Source: Ichthyophthirius multifiliis
Taxonomy: Eukaryota; Ciliophora; Oligohymenophorea; Hymenostomatida
Assembly: GCF_000220395.1 (NCBI RefSeq)
Contig: NW_004086916.1
Location: 28,683 to 92,682, forward strand
DNA length: 64,000 nucleotides
Direction of reading: 5' to 3'
The notes beneath the pieces are model-generated. The model saw nothing but the letters and a program-made list of their open reading frames with translations, did not search any database and was not told where the DNA came from. A program made the translations under genes and the position numbers. Positions 39,042 through 52,680 of the stretch are shown here, in pieces. Positions within the stretch are counted from its first letter, which is position 1. Each line of letters begins with the position of its first letter.

Positions 39042-41849
39042 ATGAAAAGCTAAAGTATTGATTTATAAAATAAAATTAAAATTATCAATCCATTAAAATA
39101 TCCATTAACTTTATAAAAAATTCCGAATAACTTATATAAACATAATTCACCAGAAAAAACAGAAGGTTAAACACGTTAAAAAGTATTAAGTCGTAATAAT
39201 TATCGAATAAAGAGAAATGTTGGAATAAGCTAATAAAATATGAAAAATGGAAAAAGTAAAACAGAAGCCTAAATACCTTTAATATCAGGTACAAAGGATA
39301 TTAATTAAAATAAAACTAACTAAGTAAAAGAGGCTTAGGAGAAAACAAATAAAAAACAGTAATTCTTAACTTTAACTAAATTTTAAATATAATAAAGTAG
39401 TAAAAGTATTTAATTTAAAAATTAAAAATCATTAAATGAAGTTTCAAAATATGAGAATTTCCAAGAAGATAAAATTTTAGAAAATCTTAGTAATTCTAAT
39501 AGTTCTATAAGATCTTCGAGATCTAAAAAAGATAAATTCTTAAGAAAGAGAAGCTCTAATACTTATTAAATATAGAACAGTAAAAAAACAAACGGAATCT
39601 TGGAATAAAAGGAAGATTTTATAAAAGAAAAAGAAGAAGCTATTCCAAAAAAAGTCCTTAAACTTCATTTCGCGAATAGTTCTATAGATGAAGACTATCG
39701 AAGTATATTAAAATAGGCATTTCAAGACAAAAAATATGATGAAATTGAACTTTTATTTGAAGATGAATATATATAATTAACTGATTATTGCCTTTTTGAA
39801 TCTCAAAATGATTGTTTGAAGAAACTGAGCTTAAATTTTATTAATGGAATAAAGAATTTTAATGAGGAAAGCTTAGGATGTATAAAATATATTAAATTGG
39901 CAAATTTATAAGAATTAATACTTTCTTTTGGAAAAATAAATAAAAAAAAAAAACATTAAATAAATTTATAATTTTTCCCGTTATCTTATATTCCATTTAT
40001 TTAACTTAACTTGGGCAAAAAAAGCTTATTTTTTAATAAAAAAGATGGTTTTGTAAATCTTGATTATTCTGCTTTTCCTTCTTTTGGAACTAAACATATA
40101 CGATAACTTAAAAAATATTTACTAGAATTTGATTGGAAAAATCTAAATATTTAACTGGATGACAATCCACATTTGTCCACTTTTTAGAATTTTTCATTTC
40201 TTAATAATAATAATATTAATAATGATTTAACTTTTCCTTTAAATTCTTAAAGCTTTTCTTTAAATAGTTAAAATATTACTTTGAATACTAATAATATTTC
40301 CTAAAATAATAAAAAAAATAATTTGATAACTGAAGATTATTTAGGTGAATTAGCAAAAGTATTAAGCTATTTACAAAAGTTAACTATATAATTAAAAAAC
40401 TGTGGATTAGATTAAAGAAAACTGCGAAGATTTTTTCAAATATAAACCAATTATAGTTTTGAAAACAAGAGTTAATTAAGAGTCTTAGTATTAAACTTTG
40501 AAGGAAACTAATAATTACCTGAATAATTTTTCTCAATTTTTAATGAAATCAACTATCCTTATTTACAATCATTTACAATAATATTAGATAAAGAAACATA
40601 AATAATTAAATAATACGAATAATATAGTTTATTTCATTTTATAGAATATTTAAAGCATATACCTATTTTAAAAATATATACTAATTTCAAAAAAAAGATT
40701 TTCGAAAAAAATTAAAATTCTACATAAATCTTTTTGGATATATCAAATTGTGAAATCTCACCCTTTTAATTAATTGATGTACTCAAGGCTTTAAATAATT
40801 TCCCTTTATTAAATTTTTTAAGTATTGATTTTAGCAATAATTACAAGTTAACTTATAGAAATTTAAAGAACTTTATTTCAGAATTAGAGTCTTTAAAAAA
40901 GCAAAATCTAGACTTCTTTTTTTGGAATATTTCTAATACAAATATTACAGAATTAGAATTTATATCGTTATTTTCTTAAGTTTTATAAGTCAAAAATCTT
41001 AAAATTTAATATGATATGGATGCTAATTATCTTATATAAACAAAAAATAATTAATTGTATATAAATTTCGTACCAGAAAGTATTGGAGATTATACTTAAT
41101 ATTAAAACAAAGTCAAAAATATTGCCTTTAATATAGGAAATTCATAATAGAAGTATTAGTCTTGTAAATTGTATTTTTTATAGAATTATTACATGAATTA
41201 AGACATATTTAAATAATAAATATGTGACAATATTATTTTACCTTAAATCAAATATTTAGAAAATATTTAACTTGACCTAAATTATTGTTGTCTTAAAGTG
41301 GAAGATAGTTAATCTATTTTTGATTTTTTAGCTTTATAGAATTTCAATTCTTTGAAATAACTAAAACTCATTTTAATAAATAACGAGTAGGTTCCATATG
41401 ATTATATAATTGAGTTTAGTAAAAAAATAATCAAAAATTATCAAAATCTAACTTCTTTTGAAGTTTAGACAGATTATTTCTCTTTTCTTTATAACAGTTT
41501 AAATTAAATAAATTATAATAATGTATTTTTAGTTTCTCCTCTTAAAATCTCTGTTTTCTCTCTTCAAGAAACTAAAATTAGCTAAAAAAAAATAGTTAAT
41601 AGGTTATAAATTTAAGCATCTAATGAATAATATGGTTATACTGATAGAATTTAAAAAATTTTGAGTGTTTAATAAAAAACTCTTTATTTAATTTATATTC
41701 TTGATTAATTTAGTAATGGAAGTAAGGCTATTAATAAAAATATTGCTGAATTTTGTAAATAGTATAATCTATAAATATATGAAATAATTAATGATAAATA
41801 TAATAAAGAGATTGATGAATAATTTTAATAATATAAGGTGGTCTTGTGA
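39042..41849 (+). CDS. Intronless leucine-rich protein (ciliate LRR type)
   Basis: A single open frame of 936 codons, with dozens of TAA/TAG codons and one final TGA at 41847-41849, and no intron. The first about 200 residues are basic, Ser/Lys/Gln-rich and probably disordered. From about residue 210 on there are irregular leucine-rich units: LQKLTIQLKNCGLDQRKL, ISNCEISPFQLIDVLKALN, FPLLNFLSIDFSNNYKLTYR, LENIQLDLNYCCLKVEDSQ. These match the loose LRR style common in ciliate predicted proteins (L..L.L.. with N/C at the turn). No signal peptide or membrane segment. LRRs usually bind other proteins; a partner cannot be named. Lack of introns in 2.8 kb contrasts with most neighbouring genes. Confidence 0.8.
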
Positions 41850-43178
41850 TTTTTTATATTTTAATTAAATTCATATTATATAAATATATTTTTAATAAAT
41901 AAATTATATTAAAACTATAAAAAAAAAAAATATATATAAATATATATATATATATATTTATATATATTATTAAATATATAATGTTTTTTTTAATTTCAAT
42001 AATTATTTAATAAAAACAATTTAATAAATATATTATTATTATTTTAACTTCAATTTCTATAATATTATAAGATTTTAATAACTTTTTTTATTTTTTTAAA
42101 TTATATTTTATTCCCTATATTTAGAAATTTTAAAAAATTAATGTCAATAACAAAAAACTATATTATTGAATTTAAATAAAAAATATATATTTGAATAATT
42201 TTTTGAAATTATATATTACTTTTAATTTTATTTTTATTATAATATTCTATTTAAATTATAAATGCTTTTAAATTATTTTAAATATATTTTTAATTTAAAA
42301 ATTGAAAAAAAAATATATTTATAATAATTTAAGTAATAAATAAATTTTTTAAGATATTTTATTTATTACAAACAAACTTAAAATATATTTAATCTATCAT
42401 TAAATTTATTAAATAATACTTTTTACTAGGAAAAATCAATTAATTATTTAAAAATTAAACAGAACTTTAGATATTATTTTAAATGTTTTCTTAATATTTT
42501 ATCAATATTTTTATTTCAATGTAATCTTAGGTTTTAAAAATAAAGAAAATTAGTTAAAAATTATCATACGATTTAGATTTAATTAATAAATTTTATATAT
42601 AATTCAATTAATAAAATAAATAATTTGAAAATTTAAATAATTATTAATAAATGACTAATTAATATATTTAAAAATTTTTAATAATAATAATAAAAAAATT
42701 TTTAAAAATATAAATTTATTTGCAAAATTATAGCTTAGTATTAATAAAAAATTAATTTTAAAAATTAAAAAAAAATATGTAAAATTAATAATATTTTTAA
42801 AAATGAAATTTAAAATTAAATTATTTTATAAAAATAATATATAATTAATTTAAAATGATACAATATAGAAAAAGCAAACAGAATTATAATTATTATATAT
42901 GGAGAAAAAAATAAAATAAAATTTAAATAATTAATTATACATAAAAAATATATAACTTTATAATAATATACAATGTAACTGATAAAAATTAAATAAAATA
43001 ACAAATACTAAGAAAAATAAAAATAAAAATAAAAAAAGATAAATTAAAAGATAAAAATATTTATAAAGCTTATATAATTATACAAATAAAATTATTGATT
43101 TTTTATAGTTTAAATATAAATAAATATATATTTTTTTTATTTTGTTCTTCAGACTGATATGTAGTTATTTTATTACTA
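41850..43178. other. Intergenic, AT-rich
   Basis: Near-pure A/T with a (TA)n tract at about 41926-41965. No gene supported. Confidence 0.65.
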
Positions 43179-44085
43179 TCATTTTTCTTGATACATCATA
43201 TAAATAGATTTACTATACTCTGTTAATAAAGATTCTAAAAAAAAATTGTATTATAAATCCATATTTTATTACAATAAACTATAAATTATATTTATTTTTG
43301 TATTAAGTATAAGATCTTCATCAAATATATTTTATTATTAACATTAAAAGTCAAATTATTAATCGAAAAACAGTAAATTAGTTATGTCAATTTTTAATTA
43401 TTTTTATAAATAATTAATTTAGAAATTATATGTTTGTTTATCTTCTTCTATATAGTTAACTTATTCAATTTAATTTTAATATATCTACTAAAACTTTTAT
43501 TCTTCTCCTATTTATTTTTGGATATCCTATTATTAAACTTCATCTTCTTATTAAACTCCATCTTCCTTTTAAAATTCATCATTATAGAATTTTTTGAACT
43601 ATTATTTTTAATAAATAATATTAGAATTCTAGTTAGAATTGTAAGAATTTAAGTTTGAATTAAATGAATTATAAAAGCTTTCATCATTTGTAGAATTTTC
43701 TGTTTCATCATACAATTATAAGTAATTTTAATCATTTTATGAAAAAGTATTATTCGTTTTTTGTGTATACGCTTCTTTTTCTGCATCTTCAATATATGAA
43801 AAATCTTTATTTAAAAATGATTATATTTCCTCGTTTTCAACTTCTTGTATTTCTTTTATTTCATGAAGTTGTTTCTTTGATTTTATTTTTTTATTTTTAA
43901 TATTTTTTATTTATATAATTTTTATTATTTTCAATTTTTTTTAAGTTTTCTTATTTTTCAATTTTTCTCTATAAATTTTCTTAAATTCTTTACATGTTTT
44001 CTTAACATTTTTGCATGTTTTCTTACTTTTGAAAATGGTTTTCCTATAATTATTATTTTTTTTAACTTTAAATATTATATTTCAT
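43179..44085 (-). CDS. Coiled-coil, Gln/Asn-rich protein of unknown function
   Basis: Not recognised. From ATG 44085-44083 the first about 60 residues are a Gln/Lys/Glu coiled coil (ENHFQKQENMQKCQENMQ, RIQENLQRKIEKQENLKK). Then comes a region rich in Asn, Ser, Tyr and acids (VENEEIQSFLNKDFSYIE; YNSFNSNLNSYNSNQNS), and a more ordered end (SLLTEYSKSIYMMYQEK) at TGA 43181-43179. No intron has to be assumed. The two parts are out of frame by one base; the likely cause is one extra base in the seven-base T run at 43886-43892, which leaves 302 codons. Neighbours give no functional hint. Confidence 0.55.
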
Positions 44086-45699
44086 AAATATCTTTTAAAA
44101 ACTATTAATTAATGCAATCTCTTAAATTAATATATATAACAGTAATTAGGTGAAGAAAAAAAAGAAAAAATTCAATTAAATGCAAATTATTTAATTTTTA
44201 GAAATCATAATTTACTTAAATTAATAAATTTTAGTAATTTAAATAATTCAAAAATACTTAAGCTTTAGAAAGAGTTTTTATATAATGAATAGAGTCTTTT
44301 TAATTCTAATTATTAAGAATTATTGTTAGGACTTAAAATAAAAATCCAATATAAATTAATAATTTATAATTTATTATGAATTCAATTATAGTAATGATAC
44401 TAAAAAATATAAAAAACTTAGATTTTAAATATGTTTTATATTTAGATTTTAGTAAAAGAAATTAGTTTTCTTTTTAGATTTTAATTTATTTTTATTAATG
44501 TTTCATTTTTTAAGTATTATAACTTTTTTTTTTAAAGTTTTAATTATTTTTATTTATTGTTTTTTTTTTTATATAATTAAATATTTATTATTTAACTATT
44601 CTGTATTTTTCTTATTATTTATTTATTTTGTATTTTAATTTTACTAAAATATATTATTATTTTATGTTTTTTAAAAAACATTACATGGAATAGATACATT
44701 TTTTATAAAACTATAACATATTTTCTATTTATCTCATTTTTCAAATATATTTAAAAAAAAAAAAAAATCAAATTTTAATTTCATTTAAAAAAAATAACAT
44801 ATAAAATAATTATAGAATTTATTTAAATAAATTTGGGCCGCTCGTATTATTATATCACAATTAATAATAAATTATTTCTCTGTTCAAATATATTTATTTT
44901 TAAGAAAATATATAATTATATTTATTATCATTGTTTGATTTTTGATGTTTCTGTACTTAGCAATTTCTTATACTCAATTCTGATTTTATAATTTCAATAT
45001 TTAAAGCAGGGGACTTTATATATCACTATAGTCTAAAATAAAAAGTATTTTCTCCTAAAAAAATTATGCTGTTATATTTTTACTGCATCGCCTAATTTAA
45101 AATCTAATATCGATATTTGAAATCAAAAATTATGTAGTCGATTTTATTAAATATAAATGTTTCTTTTTTTCAACAAAATTATTTAATATAAATATTTTTA
45201 TTTATTTATTTATTTGAAATAAAATAAATATATATATATATATATATATTATACATTTACTAGCAAAGATTTTTCTAAAAAATATATTAAAAATGTACAA
45301 AATATTTAAATAGCCTGATAGAGCTTGAAATTTTTCATCATAATATAGCTTTTTTAATGAAAATAAAAAAAAGAATTGTCATAAAATTTAATTAAAGCAA
45401 GTTGTATAAAATTAAAAAAAAAATCTTTATGCGATAATAAAATTTGTAAAACATTAAAACATAGGATAAATTAATTTTTAAAAATAGATAATTTAAAAAA
45501 ATAAAATATTTTAACTTAATTTCATTAATATGAATATTTTTATTTTTTAAAACATTTATTATATAAAATAAAGATTAATAAAATATTATAGATAGTTCTT
45601 TTTAATTTATACACCTATATAAATTTTAAAGTATAAACATATAAAAAAAAATGATAATTAAATGAATACAGTAAAATGATGTAAATTTTAAACTGTATT
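44086..45699. other. Intergenic; weak coding-like patch
   Basis: Mostly A/T. The plus strand at about 44150-44379 reads a plausible exon (LILEIIIY-like frames are poor; the best frame contains ILKLQKEFLYNEQSLF and ends TGA) but has no good start. A more complex patch at about 44830-45140 has no clear frame. A (TA)n tract lies at 45229-45250. Confidence 0.4.
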
Positions 45700-46110
45700 A
45701 TCCATTTAATTAGTAAGAAATCCAAAACTAAATCATGGTTTAATTCTAATAACATCAATTATAAAACTCTGAGATTTTTTTGTCGCTTCTTACTCTCCTT
45801 TAAAATGCATTTAATATTCCATATTCGTAGAAACATTAAGTATAAAATTGAGAAGAGTTTTTAATTTACAAAATATTAAACAAAGTAATCCATAAATCTT
45901 CCTATAATTTCTTCTTTAAAATCATTAAAACCAAAAGGAATTATCGAATAAAAGAATGCTGTTTATAAATCATATTAGATTTTTTTTTTAAAAAAAAATA
46001 TAATCATTATTATTATAAAATTCATGCGCTCCTAATTTCCGAGATAATCCTTATAATATCTTGAAAGGAAGTCTTAAATCTCATATAAAAAATAATTATA
46101 ATATTAATAA
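45700..46110 (-). pseudogene. Unidentified coding remnant
   Basis: On the minus strand, pieces read like protein but in several frames: LPFKILQGLSRKLGAHEFYN (about 46060), IIPFGFNDFKEEIIGRFM then DYFVQYFVNQKLFS (about 45930-45840), and MEYQMHFKGEQEATKKSQSF ending IIDVIRIKP at a TGA (about 45745). The A/T runs between them include a T(n)A(n) palindrome near 45980-45998. I do not recognise the family. No intron with a GT donor joins the first two pieces, so this looks like a decayed gene or gene fragment, or a gene with errors. Confidence 0.35.
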
Positions 46111-47897
46111 TCTTAATTTTTTAAGAAATAAAATTTCTAGGGAAAATAAAAATTGATAAATATAGAAAATAAATAAATTATTATTTTTGTCCTTTTAAAA
46201 AATAACTAGTTATTGTTTATTAAAATAAAATTAAATACATATATAGTGCATTCTTTAAAATTCCAGTTTAAGGAAAAATATTATTTATATTAAGATAACC
46301 TCTTCGAAATTAAATTTTTTAAATTATTTTTTTAACTGAGATAATCTATCTCTTTCTTATTTATTTTAAAAATTATTTTTTTTCTAAATCTTTTTTTTTA
46401 GATGCAAAATTTTACAAATTATATGTTTTCTAAAAATATTTAAATGTCAAATTAGTTTAAAAAATTATTATTTATTAAAAAATAAAAATAAAAAAATATA
46501 TAAAAAAGGCATTTTGTTCCTTATACAATACTTAATTTTATTAAAATCATTGGTTTTAAAAAATAATAAAATAAAGCAATTTTTGTATTCAATGATATAT
46601 CAAGAATTAACTTTTTTTATATACTTTAATTTAAAAATTATATTATTCTTTTTAGCATAAAAATTATTTACGTATAAAGTTAAACAAAAATTATATATAT
46701 AAATACATTTGAATTGATTTCTAGAAGAAAAATAGCACTTTTATATTCGAAAAATACATTCTTAATTTATTTTTTATTATTTAAATATATTAATGTTATT
46801 TATTTCTTAAATACATTCAATTGTATTTAATTTTTATTAAGATTATTTAAATAAACTAATCAGATTTTGTTATTTATTTTTGGAAATAAAATATTATTTA
46901 TAAAAATTTATCTTTTCCTAAAAAAATTTAAAGTTTGTTAAAATATTTAAGGTAAAAATCTAGCATGAATTTTTAAAAATGCGCAATTTATAATTAGTTT
47001 TATTATAGGATATAAATAATTATAAACAATGCAACTTTTAACTTTAACAAAAAACTTAATTGATAAATATAAAAATTAAATTATTTTTTAATTAAAGAAT
47101 ATAGTTATTCATTAAATATTTATATTTATTTTTATATATAAATAAATTATATAAATCTTTATTAAGGTATTAATATTTATTGTTAAATTAAGGTAAAATA
47201 AATATGATTAGTTTTATTTAATATATTTAATTTTTTTTTGATTAAATGGAATTTTATTAATTTTGAAAAAAATTAAATATTAATTTTGTATTGTTTATTT
47301 AGATAATTTTGTTATAAATTTAATAAATAATATATGCTTAATTCTCAATTAATTAATATATTAATTCATAATTTTGAAAAATGCATTTTATATTAAAACT
47401 TAAATTAATTATTAATATAAATATATGAACGTATAAAATAATTATATTTATTTAAAAATATAAATAAATAATATAAAATTAAAATATAAAAATTTGTTAT
47501 TTTATTTAATATTAATTATATTAAAAATTAATATTATTAATTATCTTATATTTTAAAAATAAAAATATCATTATATTATTATTATTATTATTATTATAAT
47601 TATTATTATTATTATTATTATTTTATATTTATTATTATCTTTTTTATTATTATCATTTATCACATTTTCATATTAAAATTTTAATTTAAAATATTAATAA
47701 TTTAAATTTTATAGATATAAACATATTAACATAAATAATAAATTTTTTATATAATTTAAAATTAATAAATTTATAGTATATATATATATATATAAATATA
47801 TTATTTAAAATATAAAATATACAAAAAAAGTTTCTAAAAGTTTTAAAAGTATGAAAAAAAGATGTTTTAACTAATAACTTTATCTTTTTTCAATTTG
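46111..47897. other. Intergenic, AT-rich, with (ATT)n repeat
   Basis: No gene supported. An interrupted (ATT)n triplet repeat spans about 47574-47632 and a (TA)n tract lies at about 47777-47793. Confidence 0.6.
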
Positions 47898-50800
47898 TCA
47901 AAAATCAAACTTTTTGTATCTAATAATTTAAAATAGTATAGTATTTTATAATTTTTAAGCAAAATAAATTATTAAATATTCTATTGTATATTCATAAACT
48001 AAACATAAAATAGTAATTTATAAACATTCTAAAAATTTGTCATTTTTACTAATTATAATTTCAAAAAAGCTTAAACTATAAATTAAAATCTAAATTATAG
48101 CTACAAAAAAGCCAAATCTATTATTTTTTAAAAATGGACATTTATTAAAAATAAAAATAATAGTAAAAATCATTAAGTATGCAAGTTAGTAAAATCCAAA
48201 AACTGTTCCACTTAATATAAAAATCTTATGAATGTCTATTGTATATTTTCTTTGCATTTAAATATGATTTTAAATCAATTAATTTACGTACATATTCGTT
48301 ATATTTATAAATAGAGTTACTTATGAAAAAATGCATGTGATTCTAACCCAGTTAGGAATAGTTTCAAAGCAATATTTAAAAGAGTAAATATTTTAATAGT
48401 ATTATAAATTTTTCCAATAAATTTTTGGCTAAACTTCATTATTTTTCATTGAAAATTATATTTATTATATATTTTTTTCAGGAGACATATCATTCATTTA
48501 TTATTAAATTTAATTTTATGGTTATTCTTATAAATTTATTTAATTTCCTATGTTTAAGCTTTATATGTTTGCTTAATATATTTCTTATTCTTAGTTTTTT
48601 GGATATGTCATTACTGAATTACTTTTTTATTATCTCATGTTTTAATTAATTTATTTGTTTTAATTAATTTATTTAATTTGATTAGGCAAAGTTTGTTTTT
48701 CTTAAATTTATTAAGAGAAAAAAATTTAATTTTGATATGTTGGAGTTTTAAAAATGTTTCTATTTATTTGCCAATTATTTTATGTTTGCATTTTTGTATT
48801 TGTATTTTAATTTATTATAATTTTGTTTTAATTTTCTTATTAGGGAATATTATCTGGTGTTTTTAATTCAATTATTTAAGGTTCTGCTTCTGCTTTTTTA
48901 AAGTTTAGAGACTCTTTATGTTCTTTATGTTATAAGTCTTTTATTTCAATTTCTATATCTATTGGATTTTCAAAATATGTTTTTAGATTTAGGCAAATAC
49001 TATTATTTTTAAGATTTTCTTAGCAAATAATTAATGTAGTTTTATTTTTATAAAAATAACTAAAGAAAGAAATAAAGATAAAAAGTAAGCTTAAAATAAT
49101 TAATACTATGATTTTTATAAAGAATTTAGGATTTTTTAGACTTTCTGAATCAATTTAATTTTTTTGTTTATAATTAACATTTCCTAATGCAAAAAAAAAA
49201 ATTAAATTTGGATTTTCATTTTAATTATTTTCATTTTAAAAACTTTTATCTTATTCTTAAATTTTCCATTTTTTATTTTCTTATTGAAGTTCTTCTTAAA
49301 ATACAATGGTTCTAATATTTTCATATACATTTTGGGAATCTTAAAATTGAGAAATATTTGTTTCTATTTTTACTTTTTAACATTTCATATCATTATCTAA
49401 AATTTTATTCATATTTTAAATTTCTACGTTTATTACATTCGAATTTAATGTTATTTAAAGTTCTTCTTCTTTTTAAATTTGAACTTTTGTAAATAGCATA
49501 TCTAAAGGAAAAACGATTACATATATTTATTTCATATCTATATTCTATTCCATTTTAATGTTTATTTAATAATTTTTATTCAAGTTAATAAATGTATATT
49601 TCTATTATGAATTTCCTATATAACCTTTTATATTTGAAAGGTTTACAAAATATTCGGATTTCTGCGTTAAATGTAAAATATTCTAAAGGGTTATTTTTAA
49701 ATTTTTTAAAATTATATTAAATATTTCAACTTTACCTTATTATTCTATGTTACTTATTCGAATTATGTCAATTAATAAATCTAATACCTTCATATGAAGT
49801 TTTAAATGTTCATAAGAAAAATATTAATAAGGAATTATGTTTTATTAATAGATTTAAATTATAAATAATAAAATATTTTTTTTAAATATATCACGATTTG
49901 ATACAATGCCAAAGTAAAGAGAAATCAATTATTAGATACTAGTTTTTTAGTGTTATTTTTGGATAATTTATATTTTTTTATTTTTACTTTTTTTTATTTA
50001 CTTTAATGGGTAATTTTATTAAGAATCATTAAGCAATCTTTTTTAAAAATAACTAAATCCTTAAATTAAAGAATCTATATAAAACATAAGCAAATTTTGA
50101 TAGTCTTCTATGTTTTTCTTAGAAATTTAACAAAACTATCCTTTTGTATAAATAATATTAGTATAAAAATTGTTCAAATTAAAATATACCTGTAAAATCT
50201 GATGAACAATCGCACATTTCAAAATATGATGAAAAAAATTTTTTACAAATTCCTTTATTACTACAAAAATTAGAATCACACTAATTATTAACTTTATTTT
50301 TTCTTAAATCTTATTTATCAAAATTTATATCCTATTCGATTTCTAAGTCCACTTATTTAAAATTTCCTATTAATTAGATTATTTATTCGGATATAATTTT
50401 TACATCTTTTAAAGATTTTGTTGTTAAATAAAATCCATTAAACAATATATCATGCATTTAACTATTTTCGAATTTTTATTTTTAGTTATAAAACTCTTTT
50501 TAAATACAATTGCCATTTATTAAAGTTGTTTCTTCAGGGCATTTATCTAGACACTATCCAAAATAAGAAAATTAACTTTTTTATTTGCATTATGTACACC
50601 AAGCATTATTTATATTTGGATTATATATTATACTTTCACAATCATTTAAAGGTAAACAATTATTATATTATTCAACCGTACTCCAAGGGCATTATTAAAG
50701 CACAAAATCATTCAAAACAAATAAATTGTTTTCTAATATATCATCTTATTTTATACAATTATCAAATTTAGATTTTAATTATTAAGTAGATTAAAAACTA

Positions 50801-52014
50801 TTAAATGTATAAAAAAAATTAAAATAAAAATTAAATTCAATAAAATTAAAACAAAAAAAACCATTTTTTACAAATAAATTGTCCCTCTTCTTTATAAGTA
50901 TCAGGAGGACATTTATCTTTATAGCATGTTCCTTAAAATAAATATAAGCCTGGCTAACATTAAATGCAAAAATCACTTAACCCACTGCACTAAAGACATT
51001 GATTTTATTAATTATTACATTATTTACAATCTAATGTTCTTTCATTTTCCATCTTTACAGGAAGTCCTTTTGTCATAAAAATAAATTCTTAATTCTCTAA
51101 AGGCACGTATTAATTTTAATCGCACTTTTCTTTACAAAAGGCTCTTTAATCTTATGTAATCAATACAAAATTCAATTCATCATAGCATTCTAAACATGTA
51201 TTATAATCGGAACATTTTAAACAATTAGAAGGACAAAACGAGCATGAATGTCCATCAAAAAATTCGCCTTCACCACAAAAGTCAACTATTTTTACACACT
51301 ATTAGTTTTAAAGCTCAAAATTTTGATTACATTTTAAACACTATTGTTAAGTACATTACCAACAATTTTATTAACATTAAATACATTCCTTATATTATTA
51401 ACTTAATTAATGTTATTCTTCACATTAAAGATAATTACCAATTTATGTGCAATAAATACCTTTAAATTATTTTGATTATTTTTTTTTTATTTTTTTTCTA
51501 ATTATTTTTACAAATATTTTTGCAACGCAAACATTATTCTTATTTGTTATCATAACAGTAATTAGGATAGTCAATACATTTATTGTCTTTGTTTATACAT
51601 TTTCCATCTTTTAAATCGTATTCTGGTAGACATTTTTAACATATTCCTGTCTCTTTTTAACACTTTTTACAATATTAAATTTCACATAATAAACATGTTT
51701 ATTTTTTTAAGTAAAATGAATCATCACATTATATACATTTTCCACTTTATTCGCATCTTTAATTATTATTTTAAATTATTTATTTAAATTTTTTTTTATT
51801 TTTACTAAATACAACCCCTTATTTTACAAGATAAGCAATATCTTATATGTTAATCTTGAGGATGTTTAATAGCTATATATCCTTATTAGCATTATTAACA
51901 TTAATTATCTATACATTATTTACAAGTTGTAGGGCATTATTCATATTTTTATAATTAAACTTATGTAATTAATGTATTAAATATTATTATTATCTAAAAG
52001 CTATTTAAAATCAT
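47898..52014 (-). CDS. Cys-rich / EGF-like ectodomain, multi-pass membrane protein
   Basis: A 1300-residue membrane protein. The N-terminus (MILNSFQIIIIFNTLI) is a likely signal peptide. About residues 25-450 carry closely spaced cysteines in furin/GFR-like repeats (CPTTCKQCIDNQCQQC; CEQSGKCIQCDDSFYL; CKQCNNQQNQCLQCSG). An EGF-like module follows (CDSNFCSNKGICKKF, then CDCSSDFTGQFC). A beta-rich juxtamembrane region leads to a first membrane segment (FFIKIIVLIILSLLFIFISF, about residue 920). A Gln/Asn-rich cytosolic stretch comes next, then about four more hydrophobic helices near the C-terminus. Introns: 51805-51757, 51511-51460, 50861-50798 and 50189-50141; the total is exactly 1301 codons, no break. 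Stop TGA at 47900-47898. The topology resembles polycystin/REJ-like surface proteins, but that is inference. Confidence 0.85.
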
Positions 52015-52680
52015 TATTATGTATTTTACAATTTATTAATTTAATATTTAATACCCTTTATATTAATATAAATATAAATATAAATATAAATATAATTTAA
52101 TTTATTTTTTATTTTTTTTATTTTTTTATGGAATTTTTATTTTTTTACTAGTTTTTTATGAATTTAATAGAATAATATTTACTTTAAATAATCATGAAAT
52201 TCATTTTATTTTTTTATTTTTTGGAAAAATAATTAAAAGCGCATAAACAAAAGAATAGAAAAATAATTATCAATATATACCCTGAAATGTAAAAATATGT
52301 AAAATCTAATTTTAATATTAATAAAAAAATTAATATATAATTAATTTTTATATAAACAAGATATTGAATAAAAAAAAAAAAAAGAATTAATTAAAATATA
52401 AACAAAAATTATTTAAAAATTATTATTCTTTTTATTTCTTAAATAAATTTAATAAAATTTATCAAAAATTTAATAACAATTAATTATTATAATAAAATTT
52501 TAAAATTATATATAATACTTATAATACTTGCAAAAATAAATATATTAAACAAATTTACGAAGGAACTTTTACATTGAAACTATAATATAAAAAAATATTT
52601 ATTATATAAATTAAAAAAATTTGAGGAAGCTTTAAAAACTACTTCTATTTCAAAAAACATAATATATCATGATTATAATG
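52015..52680. other. Intergenic, AT-rich
   Basis: Spacer upstream of the Cys-rich gene. It has a short ATAAAT repeat at about 52062-52096 and A/T runs. No gene supported. Confidence 0.6.

Noticed and set aside
43434-43652. Plus-strand hydrophobic ORF
   Set aside because: Antisense shadow of the minus-strand coiled-coil gene.
48425-48866. Two plus-strand hydrophobic ORFs
   Set aside because: Antisense of the Gln/Asn-rich cytosolic part of the Cys-rich protein gene.
50526-51465. Plus- and minus-strand ORFs of 61-81 codons
   Set aside because: All overlap the Cys-rich membrane protein exons, which explain the cysteine spacing.
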